Origin: Chitinophaga solisilvae
GTDB taxonomy: Bacteria; Bacteroidota; Bacteroidia; Chitinophagales; Chitinophagaceae
Length of the DNA stretch: 64,000 bases
Reading direction: 5' to 3'
Assembly (NCBI RefSeq): GCF_009928525.1
Contig: NZ_JAABOK010000002.1
Coordinates: 1 to 64,000 of the forward strand
A program made the position numbers and the translations under genes. The notes beneath the pieces were generated by a model. It did not search any database. It saw only the letters and a program-made list of their open reading frames with translations, and was not told the origin of the DNA. Shown piece after piece: positions 38,001-47,793 of this stretch; position 1 is the stretch's first letter, and every line of letters starts with the position of its first letter.

Positions 38001-39023
38001 ATGAAAGCGTTGCTGCGATCCCGGAATATTATTATTGTGTTGCACGTGCTCATCTGGGGCATGGTGCTGTTGCTGCCATACCTGGTATCTACGGAAGCGA
38101 ATGATTACCGGGTGGGGCCGCTGCCGGGAACGTTCTTTACGCTGTCGGGGATCATTCACCTGATTATTTTTTATGTCAATGCGTTTTTTCTTTGTCCGCG
38201 GTGGCTGAACAGGCGTTACTGGTGGCTGTATATAGTGGCGGCAGCAGCACTGCTGGGAGGCTCTTTCTGGCTGAAGTATCATATGATGGCGTGGTGGTAT
38301 CCGGAGCTGTTGCAAGACCGGCCGGCGTACAGGGCGGTGTTTTCGCCATCGGTGGGCGTATTTGTCATCAGCCTGGTATACCGTAAGATCCTGGACCGGA
38401 TAAGGGTGGAGAAGGAGCAGAAGGAGAAGCAGGCGCAGCAGCTTTCTTCAGAGCTGAAGTTTTTGCGTTCACAGATAAGCCCGCATTTTCTGTTTAATGT
38501 GCTGACGAACCTGGTATCGCTGGCGAGGAAGAAGTCTGACCAGCTGGAGCCTTCCCTGATTATGCTATCGGAGCTGATGCGGTACATGATTTATGATGCC
38601 GGCGGAGCCAGGGTGGCTGTTACCAAAGAGGTGGCTTACCTGGAGAGTTATATCGCCCTGCAGCGGCTGCGTTTCGGAACGGATGTGGATATTCAGGCCG
38701 GTATACACCTGGAAGAAAATGCAGGCGCACAGCTGATAGAACCGATGCTGCTGATACCGTTTGTGGAGAACGCCTTCAAACATGGAACGGGCGTGGTATC
38801 GCCGGTGATAACCGTACGTCTGTATGTAAAACAGGAGGAGCTTGTGTTTGAAGTGAATAACGCCTATGACCGTATACTCGATAGCAGCAAAGATGAAAGT
38901 TCCGGTATAGGGCTCGCCAATGTGCGCAGCCGGCTGGACCTGCTCTACCGTCACAAACATCAGCTGAAGATAATGGATAACGGTCATGAATTTAATATTT
39001 CCCTGACGTTAACACTAATATGA
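38001..39023 (+). CDS. LytS-type sensor histidine kinase
   Basis: 340 residues. Four hydrophobic segments (~9-30, 46-64, 73-90, 112-126) form the membrane sensor, followed by a coiled coil (KEQKEKQAQQLSSELKFLRSQ) and the His kinase domain with SPHFLFNVL containing His162 and an ATPase domain with PFVENAFKHG and SGIGLANVRSRL. The extracytoplasmic signal is unknown. The partner response regulator starts 1 nt after the stop codon. Confidence 0.92.
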   Translation: MKALLRSRNIIIVLHVLIWGMVLLLPYLVSTEANDYRVGPLPGTFFTLSGIIHLIIFYVNAFFLCPRWLNRRYWWLYIVAAAALLGGSFWLKYHMMAWWYPELLQDRPAYRAVFSPSVGVFVISLVYRKILDRIRVEKEQKEKQAQQLSSELKFLRSQISPHFLFNVLTNLVSLARKKSDQLEPSLIMLSELMRYMIYDAGGARVAVTKEVAYLESYIALQRLRFGTDVDIQAGIHLEENAGAQLIEPMLLIPFVENAFKHGTGVVSPVITVRLYVKQEELVFEVNNAYDRILDSSKDESSGIGLANVRSRLDLLYRHKHQLKIMDNGHEFNISLTLTLI

Positions 39024-39024
39024 T

Positions 39025-39732
39025 ATGCTACGCTGTATTGCGGTTGATGATGAACAACTGGTACGTGAGCTGCTGGAAGATAATATCCGGCAGATACCTT
39101 TTCTGCAGCTGGTAAAAACCTGCAGGAATGCTTTGGAAGCGATGGAAGTACTGCAGCAGGAAACCATCGACCTGATTTTCCTGGATATACAGATGCCGCG
39201 GCTGAGTGGCCTTCACTTTTTACAATCATTACGTAACCCGCCGCTGGTGATCCTGGTGACCGCCTATGAACAATATGCGCTGGAAGGATTTAACCTGCAG
39301 GTGGTAGACTACCTGCTGAAGCCGTTCAGCTTTGAACGCTTTCTGAAAGCCTGTCACCGTGCCGATGAGCTGTTCCGGATGCAGCAAAAGCTGTCAGCGC
39401 CTACCCGTGAGATCACTGATTTTTTTGTGAATGTGGAATACACCCAGGTGAAGATAGTGGTGGCCGACATCGAATATATTGAGGGACTGAAAGATTATAT
39501 CAAAATACATTTATCATCTTTTCCCAAGCCTGTACTCACCCGCATGACGATGAAAGCAATAGCGGAAAAGCTACCTGCTGCCGCTTTTGTACGTACCCAT
39601 AAATCCTATCTGGTGGCGGCGCAGAAGATCACCGCCATCCGGCGCGACCTGGTATGCATCGGTGAAAAGGAGATTCCTGTAAGCGATTTCTACAAGGAAA
39701 ATATCAACAGACTTGTGAACCCCGAAAGCTGA
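39025..39732 (+). CDS. LytTR-family response regulator
   Basis: 235 residues: a receiver domain (Asp8, Asp9, phosphorylated Asp54 in FLDIQMP, KPF at the end) and a LytTR DNA-binding domain (~135-235) with FVRTHKSYLVA and VSDFYKENI. It pairs with the LytS kinase gene. Target genes are probably the downstream TonB receptor cluster, which begins 108 nt later from its own promoter. Confidence 0.92.
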   Translation: MLRCIAVDDEQLVRELLEDNIRQIPFLQLVKTCRNALEAMEVLQQETIDLIFLDIQMPRLSGLHFLQSLRNPPLVILVTAYEQYALEGFNLQVVDYLLKPFSFERFLKACHRADELFRMQQKLSAPTREITDFFVNVEYTQVKIVVADIEYIEGLKDYIKIHLSSFPKPVLTRMTMKAIAEKLPAAAFVRTHKSYLVAAQKITAIRRDLVCIGEKEIPVSDFYKENINRLVNPES

Positions 39733-39809
39733 CATGTGCACACTTGTGCCGGTTGTCGCAACACTTGCCCGTGACATCTACTCTCCGGATTTTCAGTGCT
39801 GCATCCCGA

Positions 39810-39817
39810 TAGTTTTG
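39810..39817 (+). promoter_or_regulatory. -7 promoter box upstream of TonB receptor
   Basis: TAGTTTTG matches TAnnTTTG exactly and lies 22 nt before the ATG at 39840, giving a short leader. Confidence 0.55.
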
Positions 39818-39839
39818 CAGGTAAATAATATTACCAGCA

Positions 39840-41873
39840 ATGAAACGAGTATCTGTCATATGGGCGGTATTTCTGATGAGTGTTGCTGTGGCAGCTCAGC
39901 AGCCGGTAAAAGACAGTCTGCCTGCTGACACGGCGCGCCGCGGCAGCAACCGCGTGCTGAAGGAGGTTACTGTCAGCGCCGGGTCTTTTGATGCCAGCGA
40001 TAAAGCCAAAGGCGCCTCGCTGACACCTATGGATGCCGTTACCGTAGCTGGCAGCAATGCAGATATTACACAGGCGCTGCGCTCCCTGCCTGGCGCACAG
40101 CAGATAGGCGAACAGGAAGGGCTTTTTGTTCGTGGCGGTACCAGCGATGAAACCAGACAGTTTATTGACGGCACCCTGCTGAAATATCCCAACTATCCTG
40201 CTGTGCCGGGCATACAACAGTTTGCACGCATCAACCCCTTTCTGTTCAAAGGTATATTATTCAGTGCTGGCGGCTATTCTGCCTTATATGGTCAGGCAAT
40301 GAGCAGCGCCTTAATCATGGAAAGCATTGATCTGCCTGATAAGTCTTCCGCCAGTTTCAGCGTGTTCCCGTCCAACCTGGGCGCGGGCTACCAGCATCTG
40401 GCCAGAAACGGGCGGAGCAGCTACGGCGTAGGCATGACGTATAGCCACCAGGGATGGTATAACGCCATCGTGCCACATAACCCCGATTACTTCAGCGGCC
40501 CTTCGTACTTCGAAGGGAATGCCAATTTCAGAATTAAAACAGGTAGGACAGGCATGCTGAAATACTATACCATGTGGACTTCCAGCGATGTAGGCATACG
40601 GAACCCGGATATTGACAGTACCACCCTGCTTGCCGGTTACCAGGTGAAAGGGAAAAACTATTACGGCAACCTCAGCTACCGTAATACCTGGAACAGCGAC
40701 TGGCGGCTGGATGCGGGCCTTGCCTACAGCTATAACGATAATGATACACGGAGAAGCCTGACCAATGCAGAAAGCAAACCGGTCATCCTGGCAACCGATC
40801 CCTATCGTTATAAAAATGGTAATGATGTGGTGAAATCAGATTTCGCGCAGGCAAGGGTGGTGATAACACGTTTCTTTCCACGCGGACAGGCATTACGTAT
40901 CGGGGCAGAACATTTCTATAGTAAAGACCATGGTGTGATGCGTGACAGCATCATCCGGCTGACAGATCAGTTGTCTGCCGCCTTTGCTGAAGGCGACATC
41001 CGGCTGGCAACAAATGTTTCGCTGCGGGCAGGTGTACGCGCAGAATACAGTTCGCTGCTGCAGCGCGGGGTGGTAGCGCCGCGTGCCGGCATAGCCTGGC
41101 GGCTGAACGAAGAAGGACAGCTCAACCTGGCTTATGGCATCTTCTTCCAGGAGCCGCAGAACACTTTTCTGTATCACAATACCGGCCTGGATTATACAAA
41201 GGCTACCCACTACGTACTCAATTACACCAGGAGGGCCAATAACCGCTACTTCCGGCTGGAGGCCTACTATAAAAAATATGATCAGCTCATAAAAACCTTT
41301 CCGCAAACCGGTAATAACGGCAACGGCTATGCGCAGGGTGTGGAGCTATTCTACCGGGATAAGAAAACCTTCCGCAACCTGGACTACTGGATCACCTATA
41401 CCTACCTGGATACAAAACGGGATTTTATGAACTATCCGTATGAGATGCGCCCCACCTTTGCCGCACCGCATACCACTACCATTGCCATCAAGAAATTTTT
41501 CCAGGACCTGTCTTTGTACGTGAACCTTTCTTATTCGCTGGCAGCCGGCCGGCCGTATTATGACCTGCGTTATGATATGGCGGCCGGACACTGGCGAACA
41601 TACGACGAAGGTACTACCAAAGCCTACAGCGTTGCCAATATTCACGTCGCCTATATCACTTCTTTCTTTAAGAACCGGCAACACAGGGATATTTCGGGTG
41701 TCGCCTGCGGTGTAAATAATCTCCTGGGTACTGCACAGGTATTCGGATATAACTACAGCGCCGGTGGCGCTAATAAGGTAGCTATCACGCTGCCGGCTAC
41801 ACGTACTTATTTCATAGGCGTATTCATAAGCCTGGGAACAGACCGTACCAGTGATATACTCGATAATCTGTAA
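39840..41873 (+). CDS. TonB-dependent outer-membrane receptor
   Basis: 677 residues with a signal peptide ending VAAQQ. KEVTVSAGSFDASD begins the plug domain, which contains QALRSLPGAQQIGEQEGLFVRGGTSDETRQFIDG (~79-112), and a barrel of about 500 residues ends with FIGVFISLGTDRTSDILDNL. It has no carboxypeptidase-like N-terminal domain, unlike the SusC proteins, and is shorter. The ligand is unknown; it may be a small molecule or metal complex. It is probably regulated by the LytS/LytTR pair just upstream, and a TPR-like protein gene follows 75 nt later. Confidence 0.88.
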   Translation: MKRVSVIWAVFLMSVAVAAQQPVKDSLPADTARRGSNRVLKEVTVSAGSFDASDKAKGASLTPMDAVTVAGSNADITQALRSLPGAQQIGEQEGLFVRGGTSDETRQFIDGTLLKYPNYPAVPGIQQFARINPFLFKGILFSAGGYSALYGQAMSSALIMESIDLPDKSSASFSVFPSNLGAGYQHLARNGRSSYGVGMTYSHQGWYNAIVPHNPDYFSGPSYFEGNANFRIKTGRTGMLKYYTMWTSSDVGIRNPDIDSTTLLAGYQVKGKNYYGNLSYRNTWNSDWRLDAGLAYSYNDNDTRRSLTNAESKPVILATDPYRYKNGNDVVKSDFAQARVVITRFFPRGQALRIGAEHFYSKDHGVMRDSIIRLTDQLSAAFAEGDIRLATNVSLRAGVRAEYSSLLQRGVVAPRAGIAWRLNEEGQLNLAYGIFFQEPQNTFLYHNTGLDYTKATHYVLNYTRRANNRYFRLEAYYKKYDQLIKTFPQTGNNGNGYAQGVELFYRDKKTFRNLDYWITYTYLDTKRDFMNYPYEMRPTFAAPHTTTIAIKKFFQDLSLYVNLSYSLAAGRPYYDLRYDMAAGHWRTYDEGTTKAYSVANIHVAYITSFFKNRQHRDISGVACGVNNLLGTAQVFGYNYSAGGANKVAITLPATRTYFIGVFISLGTDRTSDILDNL

Positions 41874-41948
41874 TTGTCATATAACGTAAATGATTAAACG
41901 AAAATTAAGTATTCATTCATTCACTCATCATAAAATAAACATTACATT

Positions 41949-42599
41949 ATGAAAAGGATTTCCATTACATGGCTGTTATTGCTGCTCATCACTGCCGGCA
42001 GCTTCGCGCAAAGTGCTGACGCCGCCCTGCAGGGCGCTGTGGCAAAGCTGGATAAGGCCGCCAGCGTAAAAGATTATGAGTCGCTGGAGAAAGAATTTAT
42101 TACACTGGCAGCCTCTCAGAAATCTTCCTGGCTGCCTTATTACTATGCTGCCTTCTGTAATGCCAAAATCGGATTTCTTTATAAAGAAGACGGCGAAAGA
42201 ATAGAACCCTATAGCGTAAGGGGCGAAGAGCAGCTGGCAAAGGCACAGTCCCTGCTGGACACCATCCGGCAGAAGCAGGAACTGGCAGAAGTATATACTG
42301 TATACAGCATGGTATATCGTACTAAAGTATTTATCAACCCGATGACTTATGGCCGCCGTTACGGCACGCTGTCAGATAAATTTATGAAACAGGCTTTGCA
42401 GCTGGACCCTCAGAACCCACGCGCCTTATATGTACAGGCCTGGGTAAAATATGCCACTCCCAGAATGTGGGGCGGCGATAAACAACAGGCCAGGGAGCTG
42501 GCTGAAAAAAGCCTTTCCAGACTGAAAAACGGATCAACAGGTGTGGCGCCTCACTGGGGCAAAACTGAAGATGAGGAACTGCTGAACAAGCTGAAATAG
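41949..42599 (+). CDS. Secreted TPR-like protein of unknown function
   Basis: 216 residues with a signal peptide (to GSFAQ). The remainder is helical with TPR-like periodicity (LAKAQSLLDTIRQKQELAEVYTVYSMVY, FMKQALQLDPQNPRALYVQAWVKY). I do not know its function. Position after a TonB receptor and LytS/LytTR genes suggests a role in the same response. The small membrane-protein gene follows 23 nt later. Confidence 0.75.
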   Translation: MKRISITWLLLLLITAGSFAQSADAALQGAVAKLDKAASVKDYESLEKEFITLAASQKSSWLPYYYAAFCNAKIGFLYKEDGERIEPYSVRGEEQLAKAQSLLDTIRQKQELAEVYTVYSMVYRTKVFINPMTYGRRYGTLSDKFMKQALQLDPQNPRALYVQAWVKYATPRMWGGDKQQARELAEKSLSRLKNGSTGVAPHWGKTEDEELLNKLK

Positions 42600-42622
42600 T
42601 TGAACCTTTAAAATTTAAAACA

Positions 42623-42856
42623 ATGATTTTCCCATTTCTTATTCTCCTCCGCATATTATTCGGTGTATGCATGGTATTCATTATCGGCTACATTTTCGGA
42701 GGCTTCTCTAAAAGACCGGCATTGGCGTGCCTCTCCAAAGTAGCAGCCATATTAGCTATTGTTCTTTTTATCAGCACTAACATACTCCTGATGCGATTTG
42801 CCTTCAGCCACGAAGCAAAGCGGTTTTGCAAACAAACAGAAGCGGAGGTTAGATAA
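42623..42856 (+). CDS. Small membrane protein
   Basis: 77 residues with two predicted membrane helices (~3-26 and 37-60) separated by a short basic loop (SKRPALACLSK). No family is recognised. It ends the cluster that starts at 38001. Confidence 0.65.
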   Translation: MIFPFLILLRILFGVCMVFIIGYIFGGFSKRPALACLSKVAAILAIVLFISTNILLMRFAFSHEAKRFCKQTEAEVR

Positions 42857-42860
42857 GGTA

Positions 42861-43013
42861 ATTACGAATTACAAATTACGAATTACGAATGCAGTGCGAA
42901 GAGCTGAACGAAGATTTTCGCACTGCATTCCATAAAAAATGTCCTCCGGAAACTCCGGAGGACATTTTTTATAGATACAAATCTCAAATAATAAAATAAT
43001 AAAATAACAAAAT
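42861..43013. repeat. Chimeric repeat: partial heptamer arm, terminator and TTGAGATTT-type arm
   Basis: A left heptamer arm and an inner 14-bp stem (42887-42900 / 42917-42930) are followed not by the matching right heptamer arm but by an intrinsic terminator (TGTCCTCCGGA / TCCGGAGGACA with A- and T-tracts, 42934-42970) and then CAAATCTCAAATAAT units of the other repeat type. It looks like a recombinant of two families between convergent genes. Confidence 0.75.
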
Positions 43014-43015
43014 GA

Positions 43016-46000
43016 TCAGAATCCGTATCTGATGCCGAGTTGGATCTGCCAGGGCGAGCCTCCGGGGGTGACAACGCCGGAGTTGGTGTTGACGTTGTAT
43101 TTGTAGCTGAGTGTATTTTCATCAAATCCGCCGATGGAGTAGATATTTTGTTTGCCCAGCAACTTGGATACGCCGCGGTTTCTGTCAAACATATTTACGA
43201 TGTTGAAGAGGTCGCAGGAAAGTTCTACACTCTGGGTTCTGGCGAAGCTGAACTTTTTGGTGAAACGCATATCCCATACGCCGTAGAAGCCGTTGATGCC
43301 GCCATTTCTTTCAGCTACTTTGCCCATGCTGCGACGGATGTAATCCTTATAGCCTTCGTTGGCAAGCGGATTATCCAGGATTTTGTGGATGTTGTTACGA
43401 ACTGTTTCAGGTACTTTCGGGTCGTTGATGTCGAAAACATAGGCGAGATCGTTGGATGCCACAAAGTCGCCGTTTACGTTGCCGCCGGCAGAGAGGGAGT
43501 AGCGGGTACCGCCGATGCCGCTGTAGCGGATACCTATATTGATACCCCAGAAGCTGGGCAGCGTACCGTAGAACACCACTTTGTGACGGAACTGGTTGTC
43601 GGAATAGCTCATGGTATTAAGATTGCGGGGATCGTCTTTTACCATGAGGGACAAGGTGGCCGTGTTGGCTACGTCTCCGTTATAGGAGGTATTGTCTTTG
43701 GTATCGTTCCAGGTATAGCTGAAAGATATTTCGCCGTCTTTAAAATAGCGCCAGGTACCGTCCAACACAAATGCAAACTGGTTGACCTTGCCGCCGCTGT
43801 TCAGTTCCAGCACGCGGCCCACGCTGGTAGATTTGCGGCCATTCTGCCAGTCGGCGTTGCCTGTTCCTGCATCAATCTTTTTCGCCGGTACATATACGCC
43901 GCGGTTGCCTTCGTTGGGAAGGGTGAAGAACGGCTGATCCACCATGTTTCTGTCCACATACATATAGTTGTTGCGGGCGATGGTGGTGAAGAACGTCAGC
44001 CCCATTTTCAGGCGGTCAGAGAACAGGTGGTTATAGGATACATTGGCTTTATACACCACAGGAATGCGGGCGTCCTTGCCGTTCATATTGATTGTGCCTA
44101 TACGCGGGAGGTTCAGCTGATCGAAGAGTTCCCTGCCTGGTGCGGAAGACGGGTTCTTGCGGTATTCCACGAAGTTGGGACGGGGAACGGTGGGTACGTT
44201 GGCGAGATCAATAGATAAAACCTTGGTGCCATCGAACAGCATATTGTTGATCATGGCGTAGTTGTTAATATCAGATCCGAAGATGGCTGCCCCGAAGCGC
44301 AGGTAATCGGTATGCTTTTCGTTGATGTCCCAGTTGAACTGCAGGCGCGGTTGCAGCTGGAAGGTTCTCAGGGAGTTGTCGGTACGTAATCCCAGTTCGT
44401 CGTATACCGTCTTATTGAAGTTTGGTTTGTTGAGATAAGCGGTATAATCTGCACGCAGACCGGCAATCATTTCGAATCCTTTGAAGAGTTTGGTTTGTAT
44501 CTGGGCGTAGAGCGCAGCGCTGAAGATATTTTGTTTAACGCTGGGATCATCTTCCAGGGCTACTTCACGGGCATAGCGGTAGGGCGTGAGGTTTTTGAAT
44601 TTATCCATGGTGTTGAAATAGAAGCGGCCGTTCATTTCACTGCCGTAGAGGGAGTTCATGTGGCTGTACATGACATCGGTCCCGAAGGTGTAATTCGCTT
44701 TATCGGTATTGTAATAAGTGTTGTTTACCAGCTGGAATACATTGTTATAGAAGTGTTCCGGAGAATATCGCTGTCCGCCGAGCTGAATGGTGGTATACGC
44801 AGGCGTTCCGTTGAAGTTGGATTGTACGCGTTCCACAATGGCGCGTGGTATATTCTGTGCCGGCAGTTCTTTTCCTGGTGTGCTTTCCTCGAAGGTGTAG
44901 AGGTGCTGTACTTTCAGTTCGTTGGTGACGCGCGGATTTACTACGGTACGCAGGGTAGCCAGGAGGCTGTTATTGATAGCCTTGGCATCGGCATATACTT
45001 CATACAGATTGATGAGTGAGTTATCATCACGGCCAAGCGGAGCACGGTCATTCACATAGTTATTACGGATGGTGAGGAGATTTTTTTCATTCAGCTGCCA
45101 GTCAATACGGGCGAAGGCAGCATCCGTACCTCTTTTTTTGTTGAAGGAACCGAACTGCGGTGTATTGGCTACGCCGTAGGAGCCGCGTGCAATCTGCAGG
45201 AAAGTATCGAGTACTGTCTGTTTTACGTTGAAGGTAACTTCATCCTGTGGCGATTTAATATCTGCCAGTATCAGCGGGCGGGCATCTGCCTGATGGTCCC
45301 AGGCTACGAAGAAATGCGCTTTATCTTTGATGATGGGGCCGCCGGCGGAGAATCCATACTGATAGGTAGAGAATTCATTGGTACGTGTTTTACCGCGTGC
45401 GTCGAAGCGGCTGGACAGTGCATCGTTGCGCATGAACATGAAGGCGCTTCCGGAGAAGGTGTTGGTACCGGATTTGGTTACGGTGCTGATGGTACCGCCA
45501 CCGCTGCGTCCATAGAGTACATCGTACTGGTTGGTTACCACTTTGAATTCACGGATAGCTTCCATGGACATGGCATAGGGGCCACCGATACGGGTGTTGG
45601 TGCCGCTGCTGGACGTAGGATTTTTAGCAGAGGTACCATCGATGGTGATATTGGTGGATGAGCCGAGCTGCCCTGACAGGTTGTTACCACTGCTCAGCGG
45701 AGAGAGGTCTACCAGGGAGTTGAAGTTACGGCCGTTAACGGGTAGCCGGGCGATGTCGCGGGCAGTGACAGTAGTAGCGGCGCCGAAGTTCTCGGATTTG
45801 TTCTTCAGTGCGGAAGCTACCACTTTGATTTCTTCCATGCTGACAGACGCACTTTTCAGTTCGATGTTGGCCCGCACCAGGTCGCCCTGGTTGAGGGTGT
45901 AACCGGTACGTTTCTGTTCCTGATAGCCGATAAAGGTAACGTGGATGGTGTAAGGGCCGCCCAGCGGCAGTTCCCTGATAGTGAATTCCCCTTTGGCATT

Positions 46001-46186
46001 GGAGATGGTACGGCTGCTGAATCCGGTGGACTCGTTACGTACCACTACAGAGGCGCCGGGAATGGTTTGTTTGGTTTCATCGGTGATTGTTCCGATAATG
46101 GATGCCTGCGTTGTCTGCGCAGATGCATAATACGAAGAAAGGCAGCATAGCAGCCAGAGAAGGACAGTTTTACAGACAGGTTTCAT
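43016..46186 (-). CDS. Oar-like TonB-dependent receptor
   Basis: 1056 residues from the ATG ending at 46186, which begins a normal signal peptide (MKPVCKTVLL to YASAQ); the first in-frame ATG 12 codons upstream does not. An N-terminal carboxypeptidase-regulatory-like domain (SIIGTITDETKQTIPGASVVVRNESTG) precedes the plug (RLPVNGRNFNSLVDLSP, NITIDGT) and a barrel of the Oar/OmpA-related type. Such receptors import peptides or other ligands in Bacteroidota and Myxococcota and have also been linked to protease export. The adjacent protease gene (same strand, upstream) may fit that, but this is inference. Confidence 0.88.
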   Translation of the reverse strand: MKPVCKTVLLWLLCCLSSYYASAQTTQASIIGTITDETKQTIPGASVVVRNESTGFSSRTISNAKGEFTIRELPLGGPYTIHVTFIGYQEQKRTGYTLNQGDLVRANIELKSASVSMEEIKVVASALKNKSENFGAATTVTARDIARLPVNGRNFNSLVDLSPLSSGNNLSGQLGSSTNITIDGTSAKNPTSSSGTNTRIGGPYAMSMEAIREFKVVTNQYDVLYGRSGGGTISTVTKSGTNTFSGSAFMFMRNDALSSRFDARGKTRTNEFSTYQYGFSAGGPIIKDKAHFFVAWDHQADARPLILADIKSPQDEVTFNVKQTVLDTFLQIARGSYGVANTPQFGSFNKKRGTDAAFARIDWQLNEKNLLTIRNNYVNDRAPLGRDDNSLINLYEVYADAKAINNSLLATLRTVVNPRVTNELKVQHLYTFEESTPGKELPAQNIPRAIVERVQSNFNGTPAYTTIQLGGQRYSPEHFYNNVFQLVNNTYYNTDKANYTFGTDVMYSHMNSLYGSEMNGRFYFNTMDKFKNLTPYRYAREVALEDDPSVKQNIFSAALYAQIQTKLFKGFEMIAGLRADYTAYLNKPNFNKTVYDELGLRTDNSLRTFQLQPRLQFNWDINEKHTDYLRFGAAIFGSDINNYAMINNMLFDGTKVLSIDLANVPTVPRPNFVEYRKNPSSAPGRELFDQLNLPRIGTINMNGKDARIPVVYKANVSYNHLFSDRLKMGLTFFTTIARNNYMYVDRNMVDQPFFTLPNEGNRGVYVPAKKIDAGTGNADWQNGRKSTSVGRVLELNSGGKVNQFAFVLDGTWRYFKDGEISFSYTWNDTKDNTSYNGDVANTATLSLMVKDDPRNLNTMSYSDNQFRHKVVFYGTLPSFWGINIGIRYSGIGGTRYSLSAGGNVNGDFVASNDLAYVFDINDPKVPETVRNNIHKILDNPLANEGYKDYIRRSMGKVAERNGGINGFYGVWDMRFTKKFSFARTQSVELSCDLFNIVNMFDRNRGVSKLLGKQNIYSIGGFDENTLSYKYNVNTNSGVVTPGGSPWQIQLGIRYGF

Positions 46187-46504
46187 GATTAAAGTTTTCA
46201 AGTGGTAAAAATATAATGGCAATGATGGAATGTGATATGGTCGTGGAATTGGTAACTAAAAGTTCACATTGAAGGCGTCGCCGGACAGATTTGTTTTTTC
46301 GGTTTTTTAATCAGCAGGTATTCATCATTCATCGCGTGGAAAAGTATGGCTTCTCCATACATATCTGGATAAAAAGATAGAGAAAATAAATAACAATCGA
46401 AAGTTTCAGGGCATAACATGTTGCTGCATCTATATCTGCAGGCTGTGGCTGACAGCGTATATGCGTGCGGGAAGAAAGAGGGGGAGGCAGAATCTTTTCT
46501 GGTG
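46187..46504. other. Intergenic region between protease and Oar-like receptor genes
   Basis: About 318 nt on the leftward transcript, with no credible gene and no strong hairpin. No exact TAnnTTTG box is seen on the minus strand, so co-transcription with the protease is possible. Confidence 0.4.
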
Positions 46505-47677
46505 TTAAGGCTTTAGCGGCGCCGGTGCTTTTATCAGTGGTGCTTCCAGTCCGTAGTTGCCATCCGCCTCTTGTTTTAGCCGGTCGATCAGCAGTTCCCG
46601 GGTAAGTTTCCCGCCGGAAATCATTCTGCCGGCCCATAGGGCGGCAACTCCCGCCACATGCGGCGCGGCCATACTGGTACCATCTTTACTGATAAGGCCA
46701 CCACCTGCTTTGGCAGACAGGATATTTACGCCGGGAGCCAGATAGGTAGCGCCGGTATTGGAGAATGGAGCAATAATCAGGCGGTCGTTTTCCTGTTTAA
46801 CAGCACCCACCGTGAGGATGCCTTCAGCTGCTGCCGGAGGGGCTACCGCCACGGTATACCGGGGCCTGCTGCTTTCGTTGCCTGTAGCTGCAATCAGTAT
46901 TACCGGCTGGATGTAATTACTTTCCACATTTGCCATAAGGTATTTGTGTTGCGTCTGGAAGAGCTGCAGGTTTTTACGGTATGCTTCCAGTGCCATTGAT
47001 ATGGCGGCATTGCGGGGCATGTCGCGCTCTTCCAGCTGTTGCACAAAGGCCGGGAAGTCGAGTCCCAGTGATATCGATATAATATGCGCGCCATTTTCTA
47101 CTGCCCAGTTGATGCCTTTCGTCAGCGCGCCGCTGGTACTGCGGGGACTGATAACTTTGCCTATCAACGCTTTTGTTACACCGCGTGCAATACCGATACG
47201 GGTCCCAGCTACATCCCGTCCGAAAATCACACCCGCGCAATGGGTGCCATGTCCGCATACATCTCCCTCTTCCTTGTCATCCGTGAAATTTTTTGTTACG
47301 ATGCTGACGCCTTTGAATGCCTCATGATCAGCATCTATCCCGGTGTCCAGGATGGCGATCCGGGTATTCTCCCCGGTGAAGTCTGAGGCATCGGCGCCGA
47401 TAGACTGAATATTCCAGGTAACGCCGCCGGAAGCAGGAGCAGCAGCGGTACTGCTTTCAAAAGGAGTGATGAGTTGCAGCGGCATGCTAGGGCTCATGGC
47501 TAAGGTGCTTGGATCCCTGGCGGTATCTGCTGCAGCTTTGTCGCTTAAACTGGTTGTAATGGCTTTGTATTCAACAGGCTGAGGGCCAGCTTTTATTTCG
47601 GCGACATCCTTATTTCCGGCATCTCTCTTCACGCCTGAAGGGGTGATGGCCTGCAGAATGATATAATCATTTTCCAT
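46505..47677 (-). CDS. Subtilisin-like (S8) serine protease without signal peptide
   Basis: 390 residues. The catalytic triad is clear: Asp111 (AILDTGID), His143 (CGHGTHCAG) and Ser335 (KDGTSMAAPH), with the oxyanion Asn267 (AATGNES). The first ~85 residues are polar and lack a signal peptide, and the product starts MENDYIILQAITPSG, a beta-strand-like start seen in some cytoplasmic or self-processed subtilases. Where it acts is therefore unclear. The gene is in the same direction as the Oar-like receptor gene 318 nt downstream. Confidence 0.88.
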   Translation of the reverse strand: MENDYIILQAITPSGVKRDAGNKDVAEIKAGPQPVEYKAITTSLSDKAAADTARDPSTLAMSPSMPLQLITPFESSTAAAPASGGVTWNIQSIGADASDFTGENTRIAILDTGIDADHEAFKGVSIVTKNFTDDKEEGDVCGHGTHCAGVIFGRDVAGTRIGIARGVTKALIGKVISPRSTSGALTKGINWAVENGAHIISISLGLDFPAFVQQLEERDMPRNAAISMALEAYRKNLQLFQTQHKYLMANVESNYIQPVILIAATGNESSRPRYTVAVAPPAAAEGILTVGAVKQENDRLIIAPFSNTGATYLAPGVNILSAKAGGGLISKDGTSMAAPHVAGVAALWAGRMISGGKLTRELLIDRLKQEADGNYGLEAPLIKAPAPLKP

Positions 47678-47773
47678 ATGGGGTTATTTCAGGAGTTAAG
47701 CAATTGTATTCTAATTTACCGAATTTTTTCCGTTTACCTCATAGTCGTAAATAAATGAGGAAATATCATTTTC

Positions 47774-47793
47774 AACGTATATGCATATACGTT
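47774..47793. promoter_or_regulatory. Perfect 20-bp palindrome at the end of the OmpA gene
   Basis: AACGTATATGCATATACGTT is its own reverse complement. It overlaps the OmpA stop codon and lies upstream of the protease gene. With no loop it resembles a protein-binding site more than a terminator. Confidence 0.5.

Noticed and set aside
43040-44218. 392-codon open frame on the plus strand
   Set aside because: Antisense to the Oar-like receptor gene; codon pattern of a shadow frame.
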